A stretch of DNA of 64,000 bases from Frigoribacterium endophyticum. GTDB lineage: Bacteria; Actinomycetota; Actinomycetes; Actinomycetales; Microbacteriaceae. The position numbers and the translations under genes were made by a program. A model generated the notes under the pieces. That model was not told the origin of the DNA. It saw only the letters and a list, made by a program, of their open reading frames with translations, and ran no database searches. Location: contig NZ_JAAOYV010000002.1 of the NCBI RefSeq assembly GCF_011759585.1, positions 1 to 64,000 of the forward strand, written 5' to 3'. Positions 17,904-26,381 of this stretch are shown in pieces. Every line of letters starts with the position of its first letter. Position 1 is the stretch's first letter.

Positions 17904-18728
17904 TCAGCTGCGCTGGGCGAAGGCGCTCTCGTACAGGCAGACGGAGGCGGCGGTGCTGAGGTTCATGGACTCCGCCTGCCCGTAGATGGGCACGACCACG
18001 GCCCGGTCGGCGAGGGCGAGGTCGGCGTCGGTGAGGCCCCGGGCCTCGTTGCCGAAGAGCCAGGCGGTCGGGGCGCCGAGCAGGCCCTCCTGCCGGGCCT
18101 CGAGCAGGTCGTCGCCCTTGACGTCGGCGGCGAGCACCTGGACGCCGGCCTCGGCGCAGCGCGCGACGACGGACGCGAGATCGCCGCCCAGCGCCACGGG
18201 CACGTGGAAGAGCGACCCGGTCGTCGCCCGGACGACCTTGGGGTTGTAGAGGTCGACGCTGCGGCCCGTCATGACGACGGCGTCGGCGCCCGCCGAGTCG
18301 GCGGCCCGGATGATCGTGCCGGCGTTGCCCGGGTCGCGCACCTCCTCGAGGATGGCGATCAGGCGGGGCCCGCCCTCCCCCGTGTCGGCGAAGACGTCCT
18401 TGACGCTGACCGGGAACTGCTTGCACACCGCCACGACGCCCTGCGGCGTCACGGTGTCGGCCATGACGTCGAGGACGGCCTCCGTGACGAACTCGGCTTC
18501 CAGGCCCGCCGCCTCCGCGGCCTCGCCCAGGGCGGGGTGACGCTCGAGCGCGGTGGGCGTGACGAACAGCTCGACGAGCAGCTCGGGTCGCCACGCCAGG
18601 GCCTCGGAGACCGCCTGGGGGCCCTCGAGCAGGAAGAGGCCGGTGTCGGTGCGGGCGTCGCGCTTGGCGAGCTTCGCCACCGCTCGGACTCGGGGCGAAC
18701 GGGGGTTGTCGAGGAGGGGGCTGCGCAC
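17904..18728 (-). CDS. TrmH/SpoU-family RNA 2'-O-methyltransferase
   Basis: This SPOUT-class methyltransferase probably modifies a ribose in rRNA or tRNA. It has 274 residues with an N-terminal substrate-binding domain (LDNPRSPRVRAV, L7Ae-like). The trefoil-knot motifs follow: EEVRDPGNAGTIIRAA (motif 1), LFGNEARGL (motif 2) and VVPIYGQAESMNLSTAASV (motif 3). The GTG at 18728 is my choice; GTG at 18746 is an alternative. It lies downstream of infC-rpmI-rplT, as in many actinobacteria, but behind a strong terminator. The exact target nucleotide is not known. Confidence 0.85.
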   Translation of the reverse strand: MRSPLLDNPRSPRVRAVAKLAKRDARTDTGLFLLEGPQAVSEALAWRPELLVELFVTPTALERHPALGEAAEAAGLEAEFVTEAVLDVMADTVTPQGVVAVCKQFPVSVKDVFADTGEGGPRLIAILEEVRDPGNAGTIIRAADSAGADAVVMTGRSVDLYNPKVVRATTGSLFHVPVALGGDLASVVARCAEAGVQVLAADVKGDDLLEARQEGLLGAPTAWLFGNEARGLTDADLALADRAVVVPIYGQAESMNLSTAASVCLYESAFAQRS

Positions 18729-18791
18729 GCCACCACTGTGCCACACGACCCGGCCGGTGACGGCGGCGGCGCCGTCGCGCCGCGGACGCGG

Positions 18792-18826
18792 GAGAGGCCC
18801 CGACAGCGGTGCTGTCGGGGCCTCTC
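18792..18826 (-). terminator. infC-rpmI-rplT operon terminator
   Basis: Perfect 16-bp stem (18792-18807 with 18811-18826) with a 3-nt loop, 25 nt after the rplT stop. It is among the strongest hairpins in the window. Confidence 0.85.
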
Positions 18827-18850
18827 GGGCGGTGCAGGTGACGCGGTGGA

Positions 18851-19237
18851 TCAGGCGGCGGCCTTGGGGGCCGACGTGTCGGCGGGCAGCGCGGCCTTGG
18901 CCGTGGCGACGATCGACGCGAAGGTGGCGGGCTCGTTGACGGCCAGCTCGGCGAGGATGCGGCGGTCGACCTCGATGCCGGCCAGGGCGAGGCCCTGGAT
19001 GAGGCGGTTGTAGGTCAGGCCGTTCGCGCGCGACGCAGCGTTGATGCGCTGGATCCACAGGCGACGGAACTCGCCCTTGCGAGCACGACGGTCACGGTAC
19101 GAGTAGACGAGCGAGTGGGTGACCTGCTCCTTGGCCTTGCGGTACAGGCGCGAACGCTGACCGCGGTAGCCCTCGGCGCGTTCGAGGACGACGCGACGCT
19201 TCTTGGCGGCGTTGACCGCTCTCTTGACTCTTGCCAT
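18851..19237 (-). CDS. rplT: 50S ribosomal protein L20
   Basis: L20 binds 23S rRNA early in 50S assembly. The 128-residue protein starts [15 protein letters not shown] and contains the conserved basic helix ([17 protein letters not shown]) and the [11 protein letters not shown] block. A short acidic/alanine tail extends it slightly past the usual 117-120 residues. It is third in the classical infC-rpmI-rplT operon, 30 nt after rpmI. Confidence 0.98.
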   Translation of the reverse strand: MARVKRAVNAAKKRRVVLERAEGYRGQRSRLYRKAKEQVTHSLVYSYRDRRARKGEFRRLWIQRINAASRANGLTYNRLIQGLALAGIEVDRRILAELAVNEPATFASIVATAKAALPADTSAPKAAA

Positions 19238-19267
19238 TTTCTTGTTCCTCTACGTTCGTGTCAGCGG

Positions 19268-19462
19268 TCAGTGACCGAGAAGCTTCTTGGCGACCTTGGC
19301 GTCGGCGGGGGCGAGCACCTGGTCCTTGTTCAGGCGAGCCTTGCGCTTGGCGCTCTTCACCTCGAGGTTGTGGCGCATGCCGGCCTGCTGCTTCATGATC
19401 TTGCCGGAACCGGTGACCTTGAAGCGCTTCTTGGCGCCGGAGTGGGTCTTCTGCTTGGGCAT
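19268..19462 (-). CDS. rpmI: 50S ribosomal protein L35
   Basis: L35 is a small basic protein of the large ribosomal subunit. The 64 residues ([20 protein letters not shown]...) match the family end to end. It starts 3 nt after the infC stop, so translation is probably coupled. Confidence 0.98.
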   Translation of the reverse strand: MPKQKTHSGAKKRFKVTGSGKIMKQQAGMRHNLEVKSAKRKARLNKDQVLAPADAKVAKKLLGH

Positions 19463-19465
19463 CTC

Positions 19466-20092
19466 TTACTTGCTCTCTTCTGTGGGCGCGGCCGGTGCGT
19501 CGGCCGGCGCCTCGTCGGACGTCGGGTGCTTCGGGCCCTTGGCGGCGACCTTGCGGGCCTCCGCCTCGGCCTTGGCCTCGGACTTGTTCTTGTGCGGACC
19601 GATCACCATCACCATGTTGCGGCCGTCGATGGTGGGCGTCGACTCGACGCTGCCGAGCTCGGCGACGTCCTCCGCGAAGCGCTGCAGGAGGCGGACGCCC
19701 TGGTCGGGACGCGACTGCTCGCGACCGCGGAACAGGATCATGGCCTTGACCTTGTCGCCGCCCTGGAGGAAGCCCTCGGCGCGCTTGCGCTTGGTCTCGT
19801 AGTCGTGCTTGTCGATCTTCAGGCGGAAACGGACCTCTTTGAGGATCGTGTTCGCCTGGTTGCGACGCGCCTCCTTCGCCTTCTGCGCGGCCTCGTACTT
19901 GAACTTCCCGTGATCCATGATCTTGGCCACGGGAGGCTTCGAGTTGGGGGCCACCTCGACGAGGTCGAGCTCGGCCTCCGCGGCGAGCCGCAGGGCCATG
20001 GCGATGGGGACGACACCGATCTGTTCTCCGGCGGGGCCGACGAGTCGGACCTCCGGGACGCGGATGCGGTCGTTCGTACGGGGATCGCTGAT
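19466..20092 (-). CDS. infC: Translation initiation factor IF-3 (probable rare ATC start)
   Basis: IF-3 keeps 30S subunits free and checks start-codon choice. The core matches the family: [43 protein letters not shown]. The start is uncertain. Two in-frame GTGs (20125 and 20122) lack a Shine-Dalgarno. An ATC at 20092 has GAGGAG 6 nt upstream and gives a protein beginning (M)[11 protein letters not shown], aligned with other IF-3 N-termini. Non-AUG starts are well known for infC, where IF-3 discriminates against them to autoregulate. I therefore annotate the ATC (208 residues); a GTG start would give 219 or 218. Confidence 0.85.
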   Translation of the reverse strand: MSDPRTNDRIRVPEVRLVGPAGEQIGVVPIAMALRLAAEAELDLVEVAPNSKPPVAKIMDHGKFKYEAAQKAKEARRNQANTILKEVRFRLKIDKHDYETKRKRAEGFLQGGDKVKAMILFRGREQSRPDQGVRLLQRFAEDVAELGSVESTPTIDGRNMVMVIGPHKNKSEAKAEAEARKVAAKGPKHPTSDEAPADAPAAPTEESK

Positions 20093-20375
20093 GCGGAACT
20101 CCTCTGTTGATGCTTCCGACACCACCGCGTCGGTGACGCGGCGGGGAAAGAGGAGGTTCGTGGCCCCTGCACCTCACGGCGCGACAGGACCACTGCACCC
20201 TGGCTGCCTGTCTCCGACCTGAGCCACCTGCGGGGCAGGTGAGCTTCGGACGGACACCGACGGGGTGCCAACAACCCGGTAACCTCGTGTAACGGTCGAG
20301 CGCGGGTGGGAGAATCTCCACTTTCGCACGGAGCAGACGCTCCGAGCCTTGACGACTTTAGCAGAGGATCAGTTC
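20093..20375 (-). promoter_or_regulatory. infC leader and divergent DUF1844 upstream region
   Basis: About 280 nt separate the ATC start of infC from the GTG of the divergent DUF1844 gene. On the infC side a 7-bp stem with a 3-nt loop (20225-20231 with 20235-20241) sits in the likely leader. A long 5' leader suggests attenuation or ribosomal-protein feedback, as known for infC operons elsewhere, but I recognise no specific RNA class. The DUF1844 side has an AGAGGA ribosome-binding site at about 20363-20368. Confidence 0.4.
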
Positions 20376-20792
20376 GTGAGCCACTCCCCCCGAGACACCG
20401 CCGCCGCCTCCGACGACGCGCACACCCACCGCTTCGCCGACGACACCGCCCCGTCGGCGACGGGCGGCGCCGACGACGCCGTGCGCGACATCGCCGAGGT
20501 CAACGCCGTCGAGGTCATCAACACCGTCGCCGTCCACCTGATGAGCGCCGCCGCCGTCAAGGTCGGCCTGGCCGACGACCCCCAGGCGCAGACCGACCTC
20601 GACGAGGCCCGCAAGCTGATCACCTCGCTCGCGGGGCTCGTCACGGCCAGCGCGCCCGAGATCGGCGACCAGCACGCCCGGGCCCTCCGGGACGGGCTCC
20701 GGTCGCTGCAGCTCGCCTTCCGCGAGGCGAGCGCCATCCCCGACGCGGTGGGCGCCGGCCCCGGCGAGAAGCTCACCGGCCCGGTCAACTAG
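20376..20792 (+). CDS. DUF1844 family protein
   Basis: This is a conserved actinobacterial protein of unknown function, usually located next to infC. The 138 residues have a polar, disordered first third. A helical core follows (EVINTVAVHLMSAAAVKVGL, then DLDEARKLITSLAGLV) that is typical of DUF1844. I choose the GTG at 20376, which has AGAGGA 7 nt upstream, over an upstream TTG at 20349. Its TAG stop shares CTAG (20789-20792) with the stop of the convergent SseB gene. Confidence 0.82.
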   Translation: MSHSPRDTAAASDDAHTHRFADDTAPSATGGADDAVRDIAEVNAVEVINTVAVHLMSAAAVKVGLADDPQAQTDLDEARKLITSLAGLVTASAPEIGDQHARALRDGLRSLQLAFREASAIPDAVGAGPGEKLTGPVN

Positions 20793-21673
20793 GGCCGGGC
20801 CAGCCCGTCGGGCCGGGCCGGGCCGCCGGGCTGGGCCGGCCCCCCGGCGGCGGCGGGGACGACCTTCACGGCCATGCCGTCGACCCGCTCCGCGATGACG
20901 GCGTCGGCCGACCAGGCCGCCTGCAGGCGCCCGAGCACGGCGCTGAGCTGCTCCTGGTCGAGACCCGGCCGGACGCCCAGCTGCACGACGAGCTCGGGCG
21001 GGCCGAGCCGCGCCGACCGGTAGCCGGGCGCGACCGCCACCGTGACCAGCGCCTCCTCGGTGGCCGACGCCGTGAGGAACGCCTGCAGCACGTCCGGGTC
21101 CTGGTGGCTGGGCAGCCAGCGCTCGTCCTGCGCGACGGCCCACAGGGCCGGCCGCCGCAGGCCGAACTCGGTCGGCGAGGCGGGGTCGAGCACGAGCCGG
21201 TCGGTGCCCTCGGCCGCGGCCGCCAGGGCGATGCGTCGGGCGTCGGCGGGGACGGGGCGTGCCTTCGGGTCCCAGGCCCGGAGCGTCTCCACCGACGTGA
21301 ACGCCGGCAGCACGTCGCGGCCGTCGGGGCCCGCGACCGTGACGATCGACAGCTCCTGCGTCTTGTCGACGACGACGCCGTGCTCGTTCAGCCCTTCCTC
21401 GCCGGCGACCGCGACGAGCGGGATCAGCAGCCGGGCGGGGCGGAGGGCGTCCACCACCGCCACCTCGTCGGCCTCCCCCGCGTGGAACCGCGTCAGGGCC
21501 TCGAGGAGGCGCGGGTCGGCCGAGCCGTCGTCACCCGCGTAGGCCGTGTCGTGGTGCTGGAAGGTGCGGCCCGCCCACGGGCGACCGGCACTGTCGACCG
21601 GGGGCCCGGGGGGCCCGTCGTGAGCGCCGGGGCCCTCGTGCGCCGCACCGGGGCCGGAGGCCTCCGACGTCAC
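20789..21673 (-). CDS. SseB-family protein
   Basis: A 294-residue cytosolic protein with two SseB-like N-terminal-domain features ([50 protein letters not shown]). The first 50 residues are Gly/Pro-rich and the last 25 are a low-complexity [14 protein letters not shown] tail. Family members have no settled function in actinobacteria. The GTG start overlaps the priA stop as GTGA, so it is the last gene of the his cluster. Its TAG stop shares CTAG with the convergent DUF1844 gene. Confidence 0.85.
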   Translation of the reverse strand: MTSEASGPGAAHEGPGAHDGPPGPPVDSAGRPWAGRTFQHHDTAYAGDDGSADPRLLEALTRFHAGEADEVAVVDALRPARLLIPLVAVAGEEGLNEHGVVVDKTQELSIVTVAGPDGRDVLPAFTSVETLRAWDPKARPVPADARRIALAAAAEGTDRLVLDPASPTEFGLRRPALWAVAQDERWLPSHQDPDVLQAFLTASATEEALVTVAVAPGYRSARLGPPELVVQLGVRPGLDQEQLSAVLGRLQAAWSADAVIAERVDGMAVKVVPAAAGGPAQPGGPARPDGLARP

Positions 21674-22416
21674 GCCGAGGCGACGTCGAGCGCGGCGCCG
21701 AGCGTGAACGCGCCCGAGTACAGGGCCTTGCCGACGATGGCGCCCTCGACCCCCCGGGGCACGAGCTCGCGGAGGGCCGCGATGTCGTCGAGGCTCGAGA
21801 TGCCGCCGCTGGCGATGACGGGCTTCTCGGTGCGCTCCGTCACCTGCTTCAGCAGCTCGACGTTCGGGCCCTGGAGCGTGCCGTCCTTCGTGACGTCGGT
21901 GACGACGTAGCGCGCACAGCCGGCGTCCTCGAGGCGGGCCAGGACGGTCCAGAGGTCGCCGCCCTCCTGCGTCCAGCCCCGCGCGGCCAGCGTCGTGCCG
22001 CGCACGTCGAGGCCCACGGCGACGGCCTCGCCGTACTCCGCGATGACGTGCGCGGCCCACTCGGGGTTCTCGAGCGCCGCGGTGCCGAGGTTGATGCGCT
22101 TGACGCCGGTGCTCAGCGCGTCGTCGAGCGAGCGGTCGTCACGGATGCCGCCGCTGAGCTCGACGTTGATGCCCTTCACCTGGCGGATGACCTTCTTGAT
22201 GATCGACCGGTTGTCGCCGCGCCCGAACGCCGCGTCGAGGTCGACGAGGTGCAGCCACTCGGCGCCCTGTTCCTTCCAGTCGTCCGCCGCGGCCACCGGG
22301 TCGCCGTAGCCGGTCTCGGTGCCGGCCTCGCCCTGGGTCAGGCGGACGGCCTGGCCACCGGCGACGTCGACGGCCGGGAAGAGGGTCAGGCCGGGGGTGG
22401 TGCAGAACTCGCTCAT
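21670..22416 (-). CDS. priA: Phosphoribosyl isomerase (HisA, PriA type)
   Basis: This (beta/alpha)8-barrel isomerase performs the HisA step (ProFAR to PRFAR). In many actinobacteria it also does the TrpF step. The 248 residues align with PriA from start to end: [15 protein letters not shown] with the first catalytic Asp, [19 protein letters not shown], and [14 protein letters not shown] with the second Asp. [10 protein letters not shown] is a PriA-like loop. Whether TrpF activity is present cannot be decided here. The ATG at 22416 has GGGAG upstream. Confidence 0.93.
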   Translation of the reverse strand: MSEFCTTPGLTLFPAVDVAGGQAVRLTQGEAGTETGYGDPVAAADDWKEQGAEWLHLVDLDAAFGRGDNRSIIKKVIRQVKGINVELSGGIRDDRSLDDALSTGVKRINLGTAALENPEWAAHVIAEYGEAVAVGLDVRGTTLAARGWTQEGGDLWTVLARLEDAGCARYVVTDVTKDGTLQGPNVELLKQVTERTEKPVIASGGISSLDDIAALRELVPRGVEGAIVGKALYSGAFTLGAALDVASA

Positions 22417-22505
22417 GCTGTCTCCCTCGCGGCGTGGCCGCGGGATCGTGCCCCCGTCGCGTCGGGACGACGCGCCTCTCGGGGCGGGGTCGGGGTGGAG
22501 GCGGC

Positions 22506-22535
22506 GGCCGGCCGGGCGGTCGGGCCCGGCCGGCC
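22506..22535 (-). terminator. Hairpin between hisH and priA
   Basis: Perfect 11-bp GC-only stem (22506-22516 with 22525-22535) beginning 11 nt after the hisH stop. It may reduce read-through into priA-sseB. The remaining 130-nt gap has no recognisable promoter. Confidence 0.55.
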
Positions 22536-22546
22536 GTCGCGCCGGG

Positions 22547-23182
22547 TCAGAGGGTGCCGAGCCAGTTCGACAGGAGGCGGATGCCGGGCTGCCCCGACTT
22601 CTCGGGGTGGAACTGCGTCGCCCAGAGCGGGCCGTTCTCGACGGCCGCGACGAACCGGCCGCCGTGGTCGGCCCACGTGACGTGCGGCTCGGGGAACGGG
22701 CGGATCACGTCGAGCGTCCACTCCTGCGCGGCGAACGAGTGCACGAAGTAGAAGCGCTCGTCGCGGACCCCGTCGAAGAGGACGCTGCCCTCCGGGGCGT
22801 CGACGGTGTTCCAGCCCATGTGCGGCAGCACGTCGGCCTTGAGCTCGTCGACGACGCCCGGCCACTCGCCGAGCCCGCCCGTGGTCGTCCCGCGCTCGAC
22901 GCCGCCCTCGAAGAAGACCTGCATGCCGACGCAGATGCCCATGACGGGCCGTCCGCCGGCGAGGCGTCGGTCGATCAGCTCGCCGCCGCCCACGGACTCG
23001 AGCTGGCTCATCACGGCGCCGAAGGCCCCGACGCCGGGCACGAAGAGGCCGTCGGCCGACTGCACGCGACCGCGGTCGCGGGTCAGCTCCACGTCGGCGC
23101 CCGCGAGCTCGAGCGCTTTGACGGCCGAGTGCACGTTGCCGCTGCCGTAGTCGAGCACGGCGACGGTCGGCCGCGCCGTCAC
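22547..23182 (-). CDS. hisH: Imidazole glycerol phosphate synthase subunit HisH
   Basis: HisH is the glutaminase half of IGP synthase and feeds ammonia to HisF. The 211 residues show the class I amidotransferase triad: Cys in GICVGMQ, His and Glu in [16 protein letters not shown] at the N-terminus is typical. The GTG at 23182 overlaps the hisB stop as GTGA. hisF is not in the window. Confidence 0.97.
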   Translation of the reverse strand: MTARPTVAVLDYGSGNVHSAVKALELAGADVELTRDRGRVQSADGLFVPGVGAFGAVMSQLESVGGGELIDRRLAGGRPVMGICVGMQVFFEGGVERGTTTGGLGEWPGVVDELKADVLPHMGWNTVDAPEGSVLFDGVRDERFYFVHSFAAQEWTLDVIRPFPEPHVTWADHGGRFVAAVENGPLWATQFHPEKSGQPGIRLLSNWLGTL

Positions 23183-23793
23183 AGCGAGCCCTTGGTCGAG
23201 GGGACGCCCGAGACCCGGGGGTCGGGCTCGACGGCCTGGCGGAGCGCCCGTGCGAAGGCCTTGAACTCGGCCTCGGCGATGTGGTGCGGGTCGCGCCCGC
23301 CCAGCACGCGGACGTGCACGGTGATGCCGGCGTGCACCGTGATGGCCTCGAAGACGTGGCGCACGAGCGAACCGGTGAAGTGCCCGCCGATGAGGTGGTG
23401 CTCGAAGCCCGCGGGCTCGCCGGTGTGGACGAGGTAGGGGCGACCCGACACGTCGACGACAGCCTGCACGAGGGCCTCGTCGAGCGGCACGAGGGCGTCG
23501 CCGTAGCGCGAGATGCCCGACTTGTCGCCGAGGGCCTCGCGCAGCGCGGTGCCGAACGTGATGCCGATGTCCTCCACCGTGTGGTGCGCGTCGATGTGCG
23601 TGTCGCCGGTGGCGGTCACGTCGAGGTCGATCAGCGAGTGCTTCGAGAGCGCGGTGAGCATGTGGTCGAAGAACGGCACCGACGACGAGACGGTCGACCG
23701 CCCCGTGCCGTCGAGGTCGAGCGAGAGCGCGACGCTCGACTCGCTCGTCGATCGGGTCAGGGAGGCGGTGCGGGAGGCGCGCTGATCGGTCAC
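23179..23793 (-). CDS. hisB: Imidazoleglycerol-phosphate dehydratase
   Basis: HisB dehydrates IGP to imidazole-acetol phosphate using a di-manganese site. The 204-residue, monofunctional protein has the metal motifs [10 protein letters not shown] and the partner [15 protein letters not shown] region, with FFDHML near residue 41. The GTG at 23793 overlaps the hisC stop as GTGA. Confidence 0.97.
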   Translation of the reverse strand: MTDQRASRTASLTRSTSESSVALSLDLDGTGRSTVSSSVPFFDHMLTALSKHSLIDLDVTATGDTHIDAHHTVEDIGITFGTALREALGDKSGISRYGDALVPLDEALVQAVVDVSGRPYLVHTGEPAGFEHHLIGGHFTGSLVRHVFEAITVHAGITVHVRVLGGRDPHHIAEAEFKAFARALRQAVEPDPRVSGVPSTKGSL

Positions 23794-24875
23794 GAGGAGA
23801 GCCTAATGTCGCGGAGGGCGTCGAGGAACGCGGTGGTCTCGGCCTCCGTGCCGGCGCTGACGCGGAGGTGGCCGGGGATGCCCAGGTCGCGCACGATGAT
23901 GCCGCGCTCGAGGAGCCGCTCGAAGACGTCGGACGGGTCGTCGACGCCGCCGAACAGGACGAAGTTCGACCAGGTCGGCCACGGCTCGTAGCCCATCGCG
24001 GCCAGCTCGCGCACGATGCGGTCGCGCTGCCCCCGGATGTCGTCGACCATGGCGAGCATCTCGTCGGCGTGACGGAGGGCCGCGACGGCGGCCGCCTGCG
24101 TCAACGAGGAGAGGTGGTACGGGAGGCGGACGAGACGGAGCGCGTCGGCCACGGCCGGGTGCGCGGCCAGGTACCCGACGCGGGCCCCGGCGAAGGCGAA
24201 CGCCTTGCTCATCGTGCGCGAGACGACGAGGCGCGGACGCCCCTCGAGGAGCGTCAACGCCGTCGGCTGCCCGGGCGGCATGAACTCGGCGTAGGCCTCG
24301 TCGACGAAGACGATGCCGTCGGTCGCGTCGTAGGCCGCCTCGACCGTGGCGAGGTCGAGGGGCGTGCCGGTGGGGTTGTTGGGGCCGCAGAAGAAGACGA
24401 TGTCGGGGCGGACGCGCTCGATCTCGGCGACGGCAGTCTCGGGCGAGATGCCGAAGCCCCCGTCGCGGCGACCCTCGACCCAGGTGCTGCCGGTGCCGAC
24501 GGTGATGATCGAGTGCATCGAGTACGTGGGCGGGAACCCGAGGACGGAACGACCGGGGCCGCCGAACGCCTGGAGCAGCTGCTGGATGACCTCGTTCGAG
24601 CCGTTCGCCGCCCAGATCTGCTCAGCCGTGACGCCGTGCCCGAGATAGGCCGCCAGCGCCTCGCGCAGAGCCGTGAACTCACGGTCGGGGTAGCGGTTGA
24701 CCTCGTGCAGCGCCTCGGCGATCGAGGCGACGATGTCGCGGGCCACGTCGGCGGGCACGGGATGCGTGTTCTCGTTGACGTTGAGGGCGACGGGCACCTT
24801 CTTCTGAGGGGCGCCGTACGGGGTCAGGCCGCGGAGGTCGTCGCGGAGGGGCAGGTCGTCGAGACTGAAGGACAC
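23790..24875 (-). CDS. hisC: Histidinol-phosphate aminotransferase
   Basis: HisC is a class I/II PLP aminotransferase acting on imidazole-acetol phosphate. The 361-residue protein has NENTHPVP at the substrate end, [20 protein letters not shown] and the Schiff-base lysine in [16 protein letters not shown]. The GTG at 24875 is preceded by TACCAT (24882-24887) with 6 nt between, suggesting leaderless expression. It leads hisC-B-H-priA-sseB; hisD, often upstream, is absent here. Confidence 0.96.
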   Translation of the reverse strand: MSFSLDDLPLRDDLRGLTPYGAPQKKVPVALNVNENTHPVPADVARDIVASIAEALHEVNRYPDREFTALREALAAYLGHGVTAEQIWAANGSNEVIQQLLQAFGGPGRSVLGFPPTYSMHSIITVGTGSTWVEGRRDGGFGISPETAVAEIERVRPDIVFFCGPNNPTGTPLDLATVEAAYDATDGIVFVDEAYAEFMPPGQPTALTLLEGRPRLVVSRTMSKAFAFAGARVGYLAAHPAVADALRLVRLPYHLSSLTQAAAVAALRHADEMLAMVDDIRGQRDRIVRELAAMGYEPWPTWSNFVLFGGVDDPSDVFERLLERGIIVRDLGIPGHLRVSAGTEAETTAFLDALRDIRLSS

Positions 24876-24938
24876 CCCTCCATGGTAGGCGCGAGGCGCG
24901 CCCCGACCGTCACCAGGACGACGTCCGCTGCCGACGGG

Positions 24939-25319
24939 TCAGTCGGAGTACTTCGTCGGGACGGCGAGGGTCTGCCCCGCGCTGACCTCGGCGCTGCCGA
25001 GGGCGTTCAGCCGGACGATGTCGCTGACGACGTCGCGCGGGTCTTTCGTGGGCGCGATCTCGTGGGCGACCTGCCAGAGCGTCTCGCCGCCCTCGACCGT
25101 GACGTGCTCGAACGCCACGGCGGCCGAGCTGTCGGAGGCCTGCGCCCCGGGGCCGGCGAGCAGGACGCCGCCGACGATGCCCGCCACGCCCAGCGCGACG
25201 GTGGCGGCCACGACGCGACGACCGCGGCGCGTGATGCGGAGACGGGTGCGGACGGGGGCGGCGGCGGGGGTGCCGTCGATGCTGGGGGCGATGCTGATGC
25301 TGCTGACGATGGCGCTCAT
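24939..25319 (-). CDS. LysM-domain membrane protein, candidate SOS division inhibitor
   Basis: The 126-residue protein has a basic N-terminus (to about residue 35), one membrane segment ([20 protein letters not shown]) and a C-terminal LysM domain (residues about 70-122, [17 protein letters not shown]...SAGQTLAVP) that should bind peptidoglycan outside the cell. It is divergent from lexA with a LexA box in between. Known neighbours of lexA with this architecture are YneA (Bacillus), DivS (Corynebacterium) and ChiZ (Mycobacterium), which halt division after DNA damage. That role is inferred from context. The ATG has AAAGGA upstream. Confidence 0.85.
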   Translation of the reverse strand: MSAIVSSISIAPSIDGTPAAAPVRTRLRITRRGRRVVAATVALGVAGIVGGVLLAGPGAQASDSSAAVAFEHVTVEGGETLWQVAHEIAPTKDPRDVVSDIVRLNALGSAEVSAGQTLAVPTKYSD

Positions 25320-25384
25320 GGGGTGGGTCCTTTCACCGCGAGAGAAGACTGCGAATTCGTGCCCGGCACTCGGCCGGGAATGCC

Positions 25385-25402
25385 GAACACGAAGACGTGT
25401 TC
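25385..25402. promoter_or_regulatory. Palindrome in the lexA-LysM intergenic region
   Basis: GAACACG (25385-25391) and CGTGTTC (25396-25402) form a perfect inverted repeat around 4 nt. It directly abuts the LexA box. Its spacing differs from a LexA site, so it may be a second operator or a degenerate LexA-type site. Confidence 0.45.
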
Positions 25403-25416
25403 CGAACATACATTCG
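25403..25416. promoter_or_regulatory. LexA box (SOS operator)
   Basis: CGAACATACATTCG matches the Gram-positive/actinobacterial LexA consensus CGAAC-N4-GTTCG with one mismatch. It lies 84 nt upstream of the LysM gene and 155 nt upstream of lexA, so it can control both. A further half-site, TCGAAC, sits at 25475-25480, nearer lexA. Confidence 0.75.
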
Positions 25417-25571
25417 ATCCATGGTCGATTCAACCCCTCATCCCCCTCCGACGCCCTCCGGATCTGCGACACACTCGAACAGGTGTGTGGCTGGGTCGTC
25501 GTCATCGGATACGGTTTCGATCGATGGTGGGAGTCAAACAGCGACCACCGACATCCGACGTCAGGAGACAG

Positions 25572-26258
25572 ATGAGCGACCCGCAGCGCGCGAGCGCGGC
25601 CGTGACGGCCCCCTCCCGCAAGGCACTGACGGCGAAGCAGGAGTCGATCCTGGCGGCCATCCAGGCGAGCATCGCCCAGAGCGGCTACCCGCCGAGCATG
25701 CGCGAGATCGGCGACGCGGTCGGCCTCCGCTCGCTGTCGAGCGTCACGCACCAGCTCAACCAGCTCGAGCTCGCCGGCCGCATCCGCCGTGACCCGAACC
25801 GGCCCCGCGCCCTCGAGGTGCTCGCCGACGAGTCGGCCCCCTCCGCTCCCGTCACCACCATCCTCACCAGCAGCGACGACGGCGACACCGCCCACGTGCC
25901 CATGGTCGGCCGGATCGCCGCCGGCGTGCCCATCACCGCCGAGCAGCAGGTGGAGGACGTCATGCCCCTGCCCCGCCAGCTCGTGGGCAAGGGCGACCTC
26001 TTCATGCTGCGCGTCGTCGGCGACTCCATGGTCGACGCCGCCATCTGCGACGGCGACTGGGTCGTCGTCCGCCAGCAGCAGAGCGCGGAGAACGGCGACA
26101 TCGTCGCGGCGATGCTCGACGACGAGGCGACCGTCAAGGTCTTCCGCCAGCGCGACGGCCACACCTGGCTGCTCCCCCGCAACAGCGCCTTCGAGCCGAT
26201 CCTGGGCGACCACGCCCAGATCGTCGGCAAGGTCGTGGCGGTGCTGCGCTCGGTGTAG
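25572..26258 (+). CDS. lexA: LexA repressor
   Basis: LexA represses SOS genes and cleaves itself when RecA filaments form. The 228-residue protein has an N-terminal winged HTH (about 20-85: KQESILAAI...[15 protein letters not shown]). The S24 domain follows, with the AG cleavage bond in GRIAAGVPI, the nucleophile Ser in GDSMVD and the general-base Lys in ATVKVF. The ATG at 25572 follows AGGAGACAG. A longer frame far upstream, antisense to hisC, is not part of the gene. Confidence 0.97.
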   Translation: MSDPQRASAAVTAPSRKALTAKQESILAAIQASIAQSGYPPSMREIGDAVGLRSLSSVTHQLNQLELAGRIRRDPNRPRALEVLADESAPSAPVTTILTSSDDGDTAHVPMVGRIAAGVPITAEQQVEDVMPLPRQLVGKGDLFMLRVVGDSMVDAAICDGDWVVVRQQQSAENGDIVAAMLDDEATVKVFRQRDGHTWLLPRNSAFEPILGDHAQIVGKVVAVLRSV

Positions 26259-26323
26259 CGGGCTGGGTCGCGGCGGCCTCGACGAGACGACCCGCGACTC
26301 CTGCACCACCGCCGACCGCGACG

Positions 26324-26360
26324 ACGAAGGCCCCCTGCCGAGACGGCAGCGGGCCTTCGT
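26324..26360. terminator. Bidirectional terminator between lexA and hflX
   Basis: Outer 10-bp arms (26324-26333 with 26351-26360) enclose a 6-bp inner stem CTGCCG/CGGCAG (26335-26340 with 26344-26349). It serves convergent lexA and hflX. Confidence 0.8.
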
Positions 26361-26381
26361 GCTGTGGCGGAGGGCCGGCGC

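Noticed and set aside
23868-25571. A plus-strand open frame that reads from opposite hisC into lexA
   Set aside because: Only the part from ATG 25572 resembles LexA and has a ribosome-binding site; the rest is antisense to hisC and the LysM gene or intergenic.
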